Positions 19,367 to 28,831 are shown, counted from the stretch's first letter. The stretch: DNA of 64,000 nucleotides from Trichothermofontia sichuanensis B231 (GCF_026240635.1 NZ_CP110848.1:1056501-1120500); one strand, 5' to 3'. Notes: generated by a model from the sequence alone, not told the origin. A program made the numbers and translations.

Positions 19367-20271
19367 GATTTACTGGGTTTCCCCCGCAGGAATTCAATTA
19401 AGGCACGATTCACCGTTTGGGGTGCTTCCATCTGTATCCAATGCCCACAATGGGGAATCGGTTGGATTTGGAGCGGAGCCTTCACAAAGGATTCTAGCCC
19501 CTGCAAGAGGGCCGGACTGAGAAAAGCATCCTCCTCTCCCCACAACACCAGGGTTGGAGCCGTAATTGGGGTAAGTGAACGTGCCCCCTGTTGTAACCAG
19601 GTCCAGAACAGTTGCCGGTAATAGTTGAGCGCCGCTGCTAAGGCCCCTGGCTTGGCGAGGGCCGTTTGGTAGGGTTGGGTATCTTCCGTGGAGAACGCCC
19701 CTTTGCGTACGGCATGATCTTGGAACACCCGCTTCACAAATTCAGGTAAATTCTGGCGAATCACCCACTCCGGTAAGCCAGGAATCTGGAAGACCAGCAG
19801 ATACCAACTGCGTTGCCACTGTTCTGGACTAGTGAGCAAGAGTTGCCGCAGACGCTGGGGATGGGGTGCATTTAGGATGGCGAGCCGGTTCAGGCATTCG
19901 GGGAACAGTTGCGCTAGGTGCCAGGCGATCGTTCCCCCCCAGTCGTGACCGATCACATGGGCCTTCAAATATCCCAACTGTTGAATTAAGCCTTGAATGT
20001 CTGTCGCTAAGGTGTCCAAGTCATAGCCACTGCTGGGTTTTTCTGAATCGTTGTAGCCCCGTAGGTCCGGTGCGACTACCTTAAAATAACGGGCAAGCGC
20101 CGGAATCTGAAAGCGCCAGGAATACCAAAACTCCGGGAAACCATGTAGCAGCACGACTAGCTCCCCTTCACCCTGGGTAACGTAATGCAGGCGTACGTGG
20201 TTAGTTTCAATAAACCGGTGTTGCCACCCTAAGTCTAACGCGGTCATGTTTGAATGATCAGGAACTCTCAA
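19363..20271 (-). CDS. Alpha/beta hydrolase (epoxide hydrolase/haloalkane dehalogenase-like)
   Basis: 302 residues. Oxyanion-hole motif HGFPEFWYSWRFQ; nucleophile elbow GHDWGGTIAWHLA with Asp as nucleophile, typical of epoxide hydrolases and haloalkane dehalogenases rather than Ser esterases; the terminal catalytic His sits in CGHWIQMEAPQTVNRAL. The cap domain lies at about 130-210. Substrate is unknown. Upstream partner of a coupled two-gene unit with the 18974 gene. Confidence 0.9.
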   Translation of the reverse strand: MRVPDHSNMTALDLGWQHRFIETNHVRLHYVTQGEGELVVLLHGFPEFWYSWRFQIPALARYFKVVAPDLRGYNDSEKPSSGYDLDTLATDIQGLIQQLGYLKAHVIGHDWGGTIAWHLAQLFPECLNRLAILNAPHPQRLRQLLLTSPEQWQRSWYLLVFQIPGLPEWVIRQNLPEFVKRVFQDHAVRKGAFSTEDTQPYQTALAKPGALAAALNYYRQLFWTWLQQGARSLTPITAPTLVLWGEEDAFLSPALLQGLESFVKAPLQIQPIPHCGHWIQMEAPQTVNRALIEFLRGKPSKS

Positions 20272-20469
20272 GTAGTCGGTTCAAGCAGCTAGTTCAAGCG
20301 ATTAGGCTCAGTCTAAACGATTCAGATCAGAATCGTAATCGAAACAGTCCGGTGAAGATCCAGATGCCATCCTCGCTCAACAATACAGCCTTTACCTAAT
20401 TTACGTGGACTAACCAAATCTTTTTCCCTCATCCCTAAATTCCTTCTCCCACCGGGGGCGAAGGGACTT
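20272..20469. repeat. Spacer with remnant of repeat family 2 next to a family 1 copy
   Basis: No gene seen. 20383-20404 reads AATACAGCCTTTACCTAATTTA, the same motif (inverted) as the tail of family 2 at 8640 and 45390. It is followed by CCCTCATCCCTAAATTCCTT and a CTTCTCCC...GGGGGCGAAGGG block, after which a family-1 element starts directly at 20470. It looks like a family-1 element inserted into a family-2 element. Confidence 0.6.
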
Positions 20470-20576
20470 TATAGTCATTGCAATTTAGGCTGAAACAGTA
20501 CCCTCACCCCTAGCTCCTCTTCCAGAGCGGGAGAGGACAGTGAAAAACTGTATCGTTCTTATTTGGATTGACCATA
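20470..20576 (+). repeat. MITE-like repeat family 1, copy 3
   Basis: 107 bp with left end TATAGTCATTGCAATTTAGG and right end ATTTGGATTGACCATA. The internal hairpin is decayed (CTCCTCTTCCAGAGCGGGAGAGG). Confidence 0.85.
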
Positions 20577-20673
20577 ACCCTAAACCCTGCCTCGAGCAGT
20601 AATTCGCCCAGATCGCTTGAGGGGTTGGGATGAGGGCCGTTCGAGTGTTGTCAGTCAATCAGCCGGAAAACCT

Positions 20674-20988
20674 TCAATCCTCTAGAATCCACTCCGAGGC
20701 CCGATCGCCTAGATCCAGGGGAATACTCACCGCCTTGCCCAAGCGCGGTTTTTCCCGCGTTTGCTGAATATAGGTCATCACCTGCTCCACACTGCCCCAG
20801 GCTTGGAGATACCCCGCGATCGCGTTCAAATGGGCCAGGTAATCCGCCTCACTCAGGGGAAAGGACGCCTGCTCCAGATACCGCCACATCACCAGCACAA
20901 AAATCTTGCCCTGAGTCCGCCGCAACCGGATGTCGTAGGAATAGCCCCACTTCTGTAATAACAACTGGCGTAGATCCTCTCCAGTCAT
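20674..20988 (-). CDS. DUF3067-type small conserved protein
   Basis: 104 residues from ATG 20988 (MTGEDLRQLLLQKWGYSYDIRL). The longer reading frame to 21066 adds a Cys/Gly/Trp-rich peptide that looks non-native. It resembles the DUF3067 family of cyanobacteria and plastid-bearing eukaryotes, with landmarks WGYSYDIRLRR, KIFVLVMWRYLEQASFPLSE and YLAHLNAIAGYLQAWG. Function is unknown; it is soluble. It lies divergent from petC. Confidence 0.8.
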   Translation of the reverse strand: MTGEDLRQLLLQKWGYSYDIRLRRTQGKIFVLVMWRYLEQASFPLSEADYLAHLNAIAGYLQAWGSVEQVMTYIQQTREKPRLGKAVSIPLDLGDRASEWILED

Positions 20989-21243
20989 GGGATGTGCCTT
21001 CCCCCTCCAACAAAGACCCAACCACAAGTACCGGGCAGCAGGCCCAGACTGTGCCCCACACGGCATGTTTACATTTTGTTACACAATGACAGCGTCGGAC
21101 TCAAGTTGAGCGTTTCCACTAGATGTGATAATACGATGAGAAAACTGTAAAGTTCTGTCTCAAAAGCGGCTCAATGCAATTTCTTGCAGAGTCCTGCCCT
21201 GATCCATAGCAAATACACCCGTCTATTTTCCGAGAGCTTGCTC

Positions 21244-21783
21244 ATGACTCAAATTGCTGGAACGCCAGATGCACCCAGTATGGGGCGTCGTCAATTCATG
21301 AACCTGCTGACCTTTGGCACGGCTACCGGGGTCGCGCTGGGTGCCCTGTATCCCGTGGTTAAGTTTTTCATTCCCCCTGCTACTGGTGGCACGGGCGGCG
21401 GGGTGATCGCCAAGGATGAACTGGGCAAAGATGTAGTTGCTAGCCAGTTTATTGCCAGCCACAATGCGGGCGATCGCGCCTTGGTGCAGGGTCTCAAGGG
21501 TGATCCGACCTATCTGGTGATTACCGAAGACAAGTCCTTGGCGTTCTATGGGTTGAATGCGATCTGTACCCATTTGGGCTGTGTGGTACCCTGGAATGCC
21601 AGTGAAAACAAGTTTATCTGCCCCTGTCACGGCTCCCAGTACAATAGCGAAGGTAAGGTGGTCCGGGGTCCGGCTCCCCTCTCCCTGGCCTTGGTCCACA
21701 CTGAGGTTATCGACGATCGGATTGCGATTACACCCTGGCAGGAAACCGACTTCCGCACGGGCGAAGACCCGTGGTGGAGTTAG
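21244..21783 (+). CDS. petC: Cytochrome b6f Rieske iron-sulfur subunit
   Basis: 179 residues from ATG 21244, chosen because [20 protein letters not shown] is the normal N-terminus; an in-frame upstream start at 21184 has no homologous sequence. A twin-arginine-like [13 protein letters not shown] precedes one membrane helix (about 20-42). The 2Fe-2S ligands are Cys108/His110 (CTHLGC) and Cys126/His129 (CPCHGSQY), with the disulfide cysteines 113 and 128. It transfers electrons from plastoquinol to cytochrome f. petA follows after 57 bases: the usual petCA operon. Confidence 0.98.
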   Translation: MTQIAGTPDAPSMGRRQFMNLLTFGTATGVALGALYPVVKFFIPPATGGTGGGVIAKDELGKDVVASQFIASHNAGDRALVQGLKGDPTYLVITEDKSLAFYGLNAICTHLGCVVPWNASENKFICPCHGSQYNSEGKVVRGPAPLSLALVHTEVIDDRIAITPWQETDFRTGEDPWWS

Positions 21784-21840
21784 TCCCCGCGAGCTGTGCA
21801 ATAGTTCCCAGAATCCTCAAATTTCTTCATAACACTCTTC

Positions 21841-22851
21841 ATGACAAACGTTTGCAAACTAATGAGGCTCACGAATTTCTTCTTGATGACAGCCCAACGC
21901 TACCGTCAGGTCTGGCTGCGGGGCCTGCTGGTGACGATCGCGACCCTGTTTCTATGGACCCTGGCGGATGTGTACCAACCCCAGACGGCTGCCGCCTATC
22001 CTTTCTATGCCCAGCAGGGGTATGAAAGTCCCCGGGAGGCTACGGGGCGGATTGTGTGTGCAAATTGCCACCTAGCGAGCAAACCGACCGAGATTGAGGT
22101 TCCCCACTCGGTTCTACCGGACACTGTGTTTAAGGCAGTGGTTAAGGTTCCCTATGATAGGGATGCTCGCCAAGTTTACGGTGATGGCAGCACCGGTCCC
22201 CTGAACGTGGGTGCGGTGTTAATGCTACCGGAGGGCTTTAAGATTGCTCCGCCCGATCGCATTCCGGAAGAGTTACAGGCGGAAGTGGGTAATCTCTACT
22301 TCCAACCCTATAGCGAAACGCAAGACAATATCATTTTGGTTGGTCCGATTCCTGGCGATGAGTACCAGGAGATTGTATTCCCTATCCTTTCACCCGATCC
22401 CAACACCGATAAGTCCATTCACTTTGGCAAGTATTCGATCCATGTTGGGGGTAACCGGGGACGCGGCCAGTTGTATCCTACGGGTGAAAAGACCAATAAT
22501 AACGTCTTTACGGCTTCGGCAGCCGGAACGGTGACAGAAGTCGAGCTGCTAGACGGCGGGGGGTATCAAGTCACCATCCAATCTGATACCGGAGAAGCGG
22601 TTGTGGATACCATTCCCCCTGGCCCGGAACTCATTGTTGCGGTGGGGCAAAGTGTAGCGGCGGGTGAAGCGCTGACGAATAACCCCAATGTGGGTGGGTT
22701 TGGCCAGCATGACACTGAAATTGTGCTGCAAGATGCCAACCGTATTAAGGGGTTGATGGTTTTCATTGCCGGTATTATGCTGACCCAGATTTTGCTGGTG
22801 TTGAAGAAGAAGCAAATCGAAAAGGTACAAGCGGCTGAAATGAATTTCTAG
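21841..22851 (+). CDS. petA: Cytochrome f
   Basis: 336 residues. The signal sequence ends before [18 protein letters not shown], where Tyr53 becomes the mature N-terminus and axial haem ligand. The c-type haem site is CANCH (Cys73, Cys76, His77). A single membrane helix near the C-terminus ([15 protein letters not shown]) leaves a short stromal tail ending [15 protein letters not shown]. In-frame ATGs at 21862 and 21889 are alternative starts within the signal peptide. Part of the petCA operon; a strong terminator follows. Confidence 0.98.
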   Translation: MTNVCKLMRLTNFFLMTAQRYRQVWLRGLLVTIATLFLWTLADVYQPQTAAAYPFYAQQGYESPREATGRIVCANCHLASKPTEIEVPHSVLPDTVFKAVVKVPYDRDARQVYGDGSTGPLNVGAVLMLPEGFKIAPPDRIPEELQAEVGNLYFQPYSETQDNIILVGPIPGDEYQEIVFPILSPDPNTDKSIHFGKYSIHVGGNRGRGQLYPTGEKTNNNVFTASAAGTVTEVELLDGGGYQVTIQSDTGEAVVDTIPPGPELIVAVGQSVAAGEALTNNPNVGGFGQHDTEIVLQDANRIKGLMVFIAGIMLTQILLVLKKKQIEKVQAAEMNF

Positions 22852-22876
22852 GCTGATCAAAAACAAACGCTGAAAA

Positions 22877-22903
22877 GGTGGAGCGTAGCGCTCCACCTTT
22901 TTT
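22877..22903 (+). terminator. Rho-independent terminator of petCA
   Basis: GGTGGAGCG (22877-22885), loop TAG, CGCTCCACC (22889-22897), directly followed by six T. An A-run (GAAAA) lies on the 5' side, so it could also work in reverse. Confidence 0.93.
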
Positions 22904-22940
22904 CTATTAGCTGCTTCTACAGTCTTTACTTACCTAATTA

Positions 22941-23043
22941 TATAGTCATTGCAATTTAGGCTGAAACAGCCCCCTCACCCCCAACCCCTCTTCCAAAGCG
23001 GGAGAGGGGCGTAGACATCTCTTTCTAATCTGATATAACTATA
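22941..23043 (+). repeat. MITE-like repeat family 1, copy 4 (variant right end)
   Basis: 103 bp. The left end is TATAGTCATTGCAATTTAGG. The right end, read in reverse complement, is TATAGTTATATCAGATTAGA, a different but better-matching inverted terminus than in other copies. It directly follows CTACAGTCTTTACTTACCTAATTA. Confidence 0.8.
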
Positions 23044-23147
23044 TTGGAAAACAGAAAATCATAGGCACAAGAATTTTTTTAAATTATCCTCACTAGTATT
23101 GGGACGTATCCATTATTACCAGTAGAGGGCACAGGGATTTGAGGTAT

Positions 23148-23624
23148 TTACCCTTGCTTAATTTTACGTTCGCGCTGCGTCGCTGCTGGCGCATCCAAAG
23201 GCGTGACACTGGCAGCGTTGGGTTGGGGCTGGAAACCTAACTCCTGAAGCGCCCGTCGGATTTTGGCCTTAGAAGGGCGGGTGGTGGGCACTTTGAGACC
23301 CAATTCTCGCGCCGTTTCCAGTAACTCGCGCATCAGGGCATCAACGGAAATTTCTTCCGCATCCGTTGGCAGTTTTTCAATGCGGCCCTCATAGGCCAAG
23401 GTATACAGTTCCAGATGGTGTTTACCCATCACCTTGGCCAGCTTGCGGAGGGTTTCCGGCATGGGGCAAGTCCCCTTAAAGCACGCCCCCCGCAGACGGG
23501 GTTGGGGAATCCCGGCCAGTTCCGCCAGATGGTTCATGCTGATCCCCTGCTCTTCCAGGTATTGCAAAATCGCTTGCCCTAGGGGCGAGCAATCCTCTGG
23601 TTTAATTTGTAACCGGGCTGGCAT
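23148..23624 (-). CDS. XRE-type helix-turn-helix transcriptional regulator
   Basis: 158 residues from ATG 23624; the longer frame would need a TTG at 23654. The HTH lies at about 16-60 (LGQAILQYLEEQGISMNHLAELAGIPQPRLRG, with recognition helix in the second half). A Cys pair (GACFKGTCPMP) lies in the loop after it, unusual for XRE proteins and possibly metal- or redox-sensitive. The C-terminal part is helical and basic (ARELGLKVPTTRPSKAKIRRALQELGF). Targets are unknown. The neighbouring slipin gene is on the same strand upstream. Confidence 0.8.
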   Translation of the reverse strand: MPARLQIKPEDCSPLGQAILQYLEEQGISMNHLAELAGIPQPRLRGACFKGTCPMPETLRKLAKVMGKHHLELYTLAYEGRIEKLPTDAEEISVDALMRELLETARELGLKVPTTRPSKAKIRRALQELGFQPQPNAASVTPLDAPAATQRERKIKQG

Positions 23625-23752
23625 GGGCGTGTCGTTAGGCAACAGGGAACACAATGCACCCAGACTAATTCAGAGTATTGCGCAAGAATCGCAGATGATT
23701 CTGAATTACAGGCGATCGGGTTAATTATTCTAACCTAATTAAATTAAGAAGT

Positions 23753-24586
23753 TTAGGAATTTCCCTCTGGGGTAGGAGAGCGGAAAGTAACTTCGGGGTT
23801 AAAGGCAGATGTCGGGGCTGGCGTTTGCGCCTTGCCAAGCGCTTCAGTCCATTGTTTCGCCAGAAGCATAAAGTCCGAGGGCAACATCAGCAGGGTTGTC
23901 GTATTATTTTCAGCCCCAATTTCAGTGAGCATTTGTAGGCGTCGGAGTTCTAACGCTGCCGGATTCTCCAGAATAACCTGGGAGGCTTCCGCTAATTTGA
24001 CGGATGCTTCCTGTTCGGCAGAGGCTTTAATCAAGCGGGCACGCCGCTCCCGAATGGCTTCTGCTTCCTTAGCCATTGCCCGCTGCATATTGGGCGGAAT
24101 TTCTACGTCTTTCATTTCCACCCGCTCGATCACGACGCCCCAGGGTTCGGTAATTTCATCAACAATATCTTGTACACGACTATTGATTTTGTCGCGATTT
24201 TGTAGGATATCATCTAGAGCATTTTGACCGACAACATTGCGCAGGGTCGTGAGTGCGGTTTGATAGACAGCCTGCTGATAGCTTTCAACGCTGTTAATTG
24301 CTTTGGAGGGATCAAGAACACGATAGTAGAGTACGGCATTGACCTTGATCGTTACACTGTCGGCAGTGACGGCTTCTTGGGGAGCGATATCGACGGTTTT
24401 GGTGCGAATATCGACTTGAATTTTTTGATCGACGATCGGGATAATCCAATAGAGTCCGGGTCCCATGACGCCTTTGACGCGACCCAGACGGAAAATAACG
24501 CCCCGTTCGTATTCACGATCGAGTTTGAGACCGGAGCCGAGGAAAAGGAGGAGGGCGGTGAGGGTTGTCAAGAGGAAAGGACTCAT
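23753..24586 (-). CDS. Slipin / SPFH (stomatin-like) membrane protein
   Basis: 277 residues from ATG 24586 (MSPFLLTTLTALLLFLG); an upstream GTG at 24619 would add 11 residues. One N-terminal membrane helix, then the SPFH domain (EYERGVIFRLGRVKGVMGPGLYWIIPIVDQ ... VLDPSKAINSVESYQQAV ... TLRNVVG), then a coiled coil (AKEAEAIRERRARLIKASAEQEAS). Such proteins form ring-like cages and organise membrane microdomains. No NfeD-type partner is adjacent. Confidence 0.93.
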   Translation of the reverse strand: MSPFLLTTLTALLLFLGSGLKLDREYERGVIFRLGRVKGVMGPGLYWIIPIVDQKIQVDIRTKTVDIAPQEAVTADSVTIKVNAVLYYRVLDPSKAINSVESYQQAVYQTALTTLRNVVGQNALDDILQNRDKINSRVQDIVDEITEPWGVVIERVEMKDVEIPPNMQRAMAKEAEAIRERRARLIKASAEQEASVKLAEASQVILENPAALELRRLQMLTEIGAENNTTTLLMLPSDFMLLAKQWTEALGKAQTPAPTSAFNPEVTFRSPTPEGNS

Positions 24587-24739
24587 GGGGATGGCCTGCT
24601 TTTTAACCACAAAGGGCACGAAAAGGCACGAAAAGGCACAAAGATCCTAAGTATCGTTATCCTTGTGATGCGTTGCTTGTTTCCATTGTAGAGAGGAATC
24701 AATATCTAGGTTGTTAAGGCTTTCTGGAGTTACGTGACT

Positions 24740-26176
24740 TCATTCCGGGATAGGTTCATAGACGATCGCATTGCGGCCTTCACGTTTGGCACGTCCCAGG
24801 GCCGCGTCAGCGATCGAGACGAGGGTTTGAGGCGATCGCTCTGGAGCTGGGATAAGTTGGGCCACGCCAATACTGAGGGTAAGGTAGGGACGGGTGGGGG
24901 AGATGCTATGGATAATTTGGAGGCTAGTGAGCTTTTCCTGAATGCGGGCTGCGACGTAGAGGGCACCCTCCTGCTGGGTTGCGGGCAGAAGGATGGCAAA
25001 GGTTTCGTCGCGATAGCGGGCCACCAGATCGCTGGGCCGCCGTGCTACGGTCGTGAGCACCTGGGCAACCTGGAGCAGACTGTTATCGCCTGCTTGGGGA
25101 CCATAGGCCTCGTTATAAGCCTGGAAATGATCAATTTCGCACAGGAGCAGAGATAGGGGCTGGTGTTCCCGGGCAAGGCGTTGCCATTCGCGCTGGAGGT
25201 GATCGTCAAAGCGACGGCGGTTAGCCAGGTGGGTCAGGTCATCTACGTGGGCAAGATCCTGAAGCTGTTGCGTAATTTGGTGGAGGGCGGCATTGGCCTG
25301 CTCCGTGGCCAGTTGAGCCTGGGCCAGTTCGGCTTGTTCCAGTTTGCGATCGCTGATATCAAAGATGAAACCAATGAGCGTTTGGGTCTGGTCATTTTGG
25401 CGCACAACCTTTACGGTATGCCGAACCCAGACGATCGCACCCTGCTGGCTTAGGAAGCGATATTCCAGCGTGTAATCCCGGCCTGCAGCGGCTTGGGATA
25501 GGCTGTAACTTTCCACCCAGGCGCGATCGTCGACATAGACACGGCTAAGCCATGTGGCGACATCGGTCCAACTCGCTTGGGGAAAGCCCAATAGGGGTTC
25601 AATTTGAGACCCAATTACCGTTAAGCGTTGCGTGGGCCAATCCACCTGCCAGGGAATCGCCTGGGTACAGTCCAAGAGGGTCTGGAGTTCAGCTTCCCGC
25701 TGCGTCAGTTTGGCGATGAGGGTTGGCTCAACTAAGGGGTGCAGGATCAGGGTCAAACCTTCCCCCCATTTCATGGCCGTGAGGTGATGGGTGATGGCCG
25801 GTTGTCCAGACGGGGTTGGGTCCGGTTGGCCACTCGGCCAAGCAACGGTTTGACGCAGGGGGACGCCGGATTCAACCACTTGGATCAGGGCTGCCAAGAG
25901 GGCTGGAGCGGTTGGGGTCAGGAACGATCCCAGACAGAAAGTGCCGGCCAGTGCGGCTGGTGATTGACCAAAGAGTTGGGCCGCCGGGGCGTTGATGACT
26001 AAACATCGGAGATCGGTAATCACACCCGTTTCTGGATGACGCACAGCCCGAAAGGCTGCAATCGCCGCCTGACTACCATTCAGAATCTGGGTCAGCAGCG
26101 ATCGTAACCGCAGGAGCAGGACAGAGGTAGCAGCCGGGGGGTGGGGAGGATTAACAAGTGGGTCACCCTGATTCAT
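24740..26176 (-). CDS. PAS-containing GGDEF-domain protein with degenerate active site
   Basis: 478 residues from ATG 26176. Two PAS-like regions are seen (about 20-130 and 155-275; the second has GLTILHPL..., YTLEYRFLSQQGAIVWVRHTVKV and GFIFDISDRKLEQ). A coiled coil follows, then a GGDEF domain from DDLTHLANRRRFDDHLQREW. The catalytic loop that should read GG(D/E)EF reads RDETF in ARYRDETFAILLP. The allosteric I-site RxxD is retained five residues upstream (RPSD). It is probably not an active diguanylate cyclase and may be a c-di-GMP-binding receptor. No linked response regulator. Confidence 0.9.
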   Translation of the reverse strand: MNQGDPLVNPPHPPAATSVLLLRLRSLLTQILNGSQAAIAAFRAVRHPETGVITDLRCLVINAPAAQLFGQSPAALAGTFCLGSFLTPTAPALLAALIQVVESGVPLRQTVAWPSGQPDPTPSGQPAITHHLTAMKWGEGLTLILHPLVEPTLIAKLTQREAELQTLLDCTQAIPWQVDWPTQRLTVIGSQIEPLLGFPQASWTDVATWLSRVYVDDRAWVESYSLSQAAAGRDYTLEYRFLSQQGAIVWVRHTVKVVRQNDQTQTLIGFIFDISDRKLEQAELAQAQLATEQANAALHQITQQLQDLAHVDDLTHLANRRRFDDHLQREWQRLAREHQPLSLLLCEIDHFQAYNEAYGPQAGDNSLLQVAQVLTTVARRPSDLVARYRDETFAILLPATQQEGALYVAARIQEKLTSLQIIHSISPTRPYLTLSIGVAQLIPAPERSPQTLVSIADAALGRAKREGRNAIVYEPIPE

Positions 26177-26352
26177 TGTGAACCTTTCTAAGCAACGCGG
26201 GGAACACGATCGGGCCATTGGGTATAGCCCCAACTGCTCCCTCGGTGAACAGGCAATTATGGACTTACCGTCTCCTAGGGTATCAATCCCATTGTCCTTC
26301 AGGGCAGATTGCCCCTGCCACCGCCCTCAGTTACCCCGCCGCTCCTGTCCCT

Positions 26353-27314
26353 CTAAAGGCTTAGGCTCACAACAGTGGTGGATGTGCCCCCTGGAACCAG
26401 CGCGATCTGGAAACTGTCGGGGAAGGGAGCCGCGATCTCGTAGCGGCTGGCGGAAAAGCCGTAGTTGAGGGTTTGCAGTTGCAGCCCCAAGGTGCTCAGC
26501 TCCAGTTGCAGTTGGATTTGCTCATTGCGATCGGGGGGAATAATCACCAGAGTCGCTCTGGGGACCCCATTGACCAGATTAAACTCAAAACTATTCTCAA
26601 CAGCATCCCAACCCAAGTAGGGGGCAACCTTAGCCGCTGGGAGGATTGTATTAAAGCTATCCCAGGAGGCATTGTTCCCACTGGGAGGTTGGAGGGTGGC
26701 TGCTGTCGGACCATTGATATTGCCAGCCGCGTTCGTGGATTGGGCGCTAACCCGTCCCGTGAGATCAAGGCTTGCCCCAGGGACATTGGTGACATTGAGT
26801 AATTTACCCATGAGCGTCCCGGTCACCGCATCATCACCGCATCAAAGATCAGCGTATTCCCGGCTTCCGCCCCCAGGCCGGGTTCAATCCGCACGGGGCG
26901 ACCATCCTGAATTGTCAGTGTGTCCTCCCCTGGGTTGAAATCGGTCACGATATCAATCCCGTCAACGCCACTGATGACGAAGGTATCAGCCCCTGCCCCG
27001 CCGGTCAGGGTGTCATTCCCCCGATCGCCAGAGAGAGTATCGTTGCCATTGCCCCCAAAGAGGCGATCGTTGCCCCGGCCCCCAAACAGTTGATCATTAC
27101 CATTGCCGCCCAACACCGTGTCATCGCCCAGATCGCCGCGCAGGGTATCGTTCCCCGCCCCGCCGTCCAGGGAATCGTTATCCTTGCCGCCGTAGATAAA
27201 ATCATCCCCTCCGCCACCCAACACCGTATCATTGGCCCGGAAGGCAAAAATTTTAGCAGCCTCGGCTGGCCCTGCAAAAGAATCAGGATTAATCGTTAGT
27301 CTGATTTCTAGCAT
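26353..27314 (-). pseudogene. RTX/hemolysin-type calcium-binding repeat protein split by an 11-bp duplication
   Basis: The 5' half (27314-26823) encodes MLEIRLTINPDSF, then about nine GGxGxDxLxG-type nonapeptide repeats that bind calcium in a parallel beta-roll, and ends ...TLIFDAV then MMR stop. The 3' half (26826-26353) continues TGTLMGKLLNVTNVPG in another frame. At 26822-26843 (minus strand) GATGCGGTGAT is followed by GATGCGGTGAC. Removing one 11-bp copy gives FDAVTGTLMGKL in one frame and a protein of about 316 residues. No signal peptide; RTX proteins are usually exported by type I secretion. It may be a pseudogene, a slippage-controlled gene, or an assembly error. The fragment after the break has no other start than GTG 26826. 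Confidence 0.85.
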
Positions 27315-27441
27315 AATGTCATGACTCCTGGTCTGACGGATTGTCCAGCATCGGCATTCAGCCATCCCCGTCACCAGCGGGCATCTCAAAACTGGCCAAA
27401 TTGCTACATCAATTGTGACGATCGCTGGGTTAAAACTGGGT

Positions 27442-27575
27442 GCATCTCACTTGTGCGGCCCTCACCCTAAATCCCTCTCCCAGAGCGGGAGAGGGACTTG
27501 AAAATCCGGCTCCCCTTCTCCCAAGTGGGGCGAAGGGGTTGGGGGATGAGGGCTGCATCTTGCCCAACTGAGATG
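27442..27575 (+). repeat. Dispersed hairpin repeat family 2, copy 2, with inverted ends
   Basis: The left end is GCATCTCACTTGTGCGGCCC and the right end in reverse complement is CATCTCAGTTGGGCAAGATG then CAGCCCTCATCCCC: imperfect terminal inverted repeats. Inside are two hairpins (CCCTCTCCC/GGGAGAGGG and CCCCTTCTCCC/CGAAGGGG). The rest of the spacer to 27847 shows no coding sequence. Confidence 0.75.
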
Positions 27576-27847
27576 TTCCCTTAAAACTTGACAACTATTA
27601 ACGAGATAACACCCTAAACTCAGTCGCCTATGCCAGATAGATAGGTTTCAATGGATGTACATGAACGCGACTCAGATCGCGCAATTTAGATGTCGTTATC
27701 CAGGGATACAGCACTGACGATAATGGTTCCGGATGGTAAACCATTCTGACACATTACAGCGTTTCCCAAGTCTCTGAAGGGCAGAAGTACCTGATGAACA
27801 AGGGGCTTGAGCCAATTGCCTGACCCTCACTGAGGCGACACAGGCTG

Positions 27848-27905
27848 TATAGTTATTTCAGATTAGAAAGAAATATCTAAGCCTCTGCCAGAGCGGGAAA
27901 GGAGC
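27848..27905 (+). repeat. Partial family 1 element (variant end)
   Basis: TATAGTTATTTCAGATTAGA followed by AAGAAATATCTAAGCCTCTG matches the variant right end of the 22941 copy in reverse complement; the opposite terminus is not recognisable. Confidence 0.5.
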
Positions 27906-27962
27906 TAGGGATGAGGGTGCATTGATTTCTGCCAGCACGATCGCGCGATCGGCAGGTAATTA

Positions 27963-28787
27963 TTACCACTGTTGCCACGCTTTCCAAAATAGGTAAATCG
28001 ACATCAAACCCAGGAAGCCTCGAAACAGGAGGCTGACGATTTCATCTGGTAATTTTGGCAACAGACGGGTGCTGATTTGGGCACCGAACAAGCCCCCCAT
28101 GCCTAACAAGAGACCCGCGATCGGTAAAATATTGCCACTGACGGCATGGCCCACACTAGCAGATAAGGCAGTGATAATAATAACCCCCAAGCTGGTCTGA
28201 ATGGCTAGTTTAATCGGTTCGTGCAGCAATAGCATTTGCAACGGCACCAAGATAATTCCACCCCCAATGCCAAAGACACCGGCTAACATACCGGCAAACC
28301 CCCCTGTGATTACACGGGCCAATAGGGGATGCATTTGCTTAGACAGGGGACTTAAGCGCTCCGTGGGGGGAATATCCGTAGTCAGCGCTAACTTCTCGAT
28401 GTAACGTTGTTGTTGGGCGACAATGTAGTTACGCCAGGAAACCAGACCGATATTGATCAGCAAAAAGGCAGCAAAAGCGGCGGTTAGCAAACCGGGTGAA
28501 AACTGTTTACTTAAGTTCACTAACCAGACCCCCAACTGGGCCGTTGCCAGGGCTGGAAACCCTAAAGCTAACACCCGCTTGAGGTCTAGATAGCCCATGC
28601 GCCAGTTTTGAATGCTACCCGATAGGGAGGTAATGACGATCGACAGGCTACTGGTAGCCACCGCTTCCACCGTGCTATGTCCTAGGGCGATCATAATCGG
28701 GACCAGAACCGTCCCACCGCCAATGCCCAAGAGACCCGCCATAATCCCAGCGACCAGCCCCGCGCTCATTAAAATTAGCCAATCCAT
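27963..28787 (-). CDS. TauE/SafE family sulfite/sulfonate-type exporter
   Basis: 274 residues, about eight membrane helices. The family duplicated glycine motifs are GLLGIGGGTVLVPIMIALG near the N-terminus and GVFGIGGGIILVPLQMLLL in the second half. These permeases move sulfite, sulfoacetate or related organic anions across the inner membrane; the substrate here is not determinable. Met1 starts directly before the first helix. Its 5' end is 44 bases from the stop of the upstream formamidase-like gene, so they may be co-transcribed. Confidence 0.92.
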   Translation of the reverse strand: MDWLILMSAGLVAGIMAGLLGIGGGTVLVPIMIALGHSTVEAVATSSLSIVITSLSGSIQNWRMGYLDLKRVLALGFPALATAQLGVWLVNLSKQFSPGLLTAAFAAFLLINIGLVSWRNYIVAQQQRYIEKLALTTDIPPTERLSPLSKQMHPLLARVITGGFAGMLAGVFGIGGGIILVPLQMLLLHEPIKLAIQTSLGVIIITALSASVGHAVSGNILPIAGLLLGMGGLFGAQISTRLLPKLPDEIVSLLFRGFLGLMSIYLFWKAWQQW

Positions 28788-28831
28788 CTGTTACCCGATC
28801 CCCTGTTACGGTCGATTCAGACTGCTTGCGA

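Noticed and set aside
21184-21243. Upstream in-frame start for petC
   Set aside because: The added 20 residues match nothing in Rieske proteins; ATG 21244 gives the standard N-terminus.
27100-27260. Regular repeats in the RTX region considered as a CRISPR array
   Set aside because: The repeats have no unique spacers; they encode calcium-binding nonapeptides.
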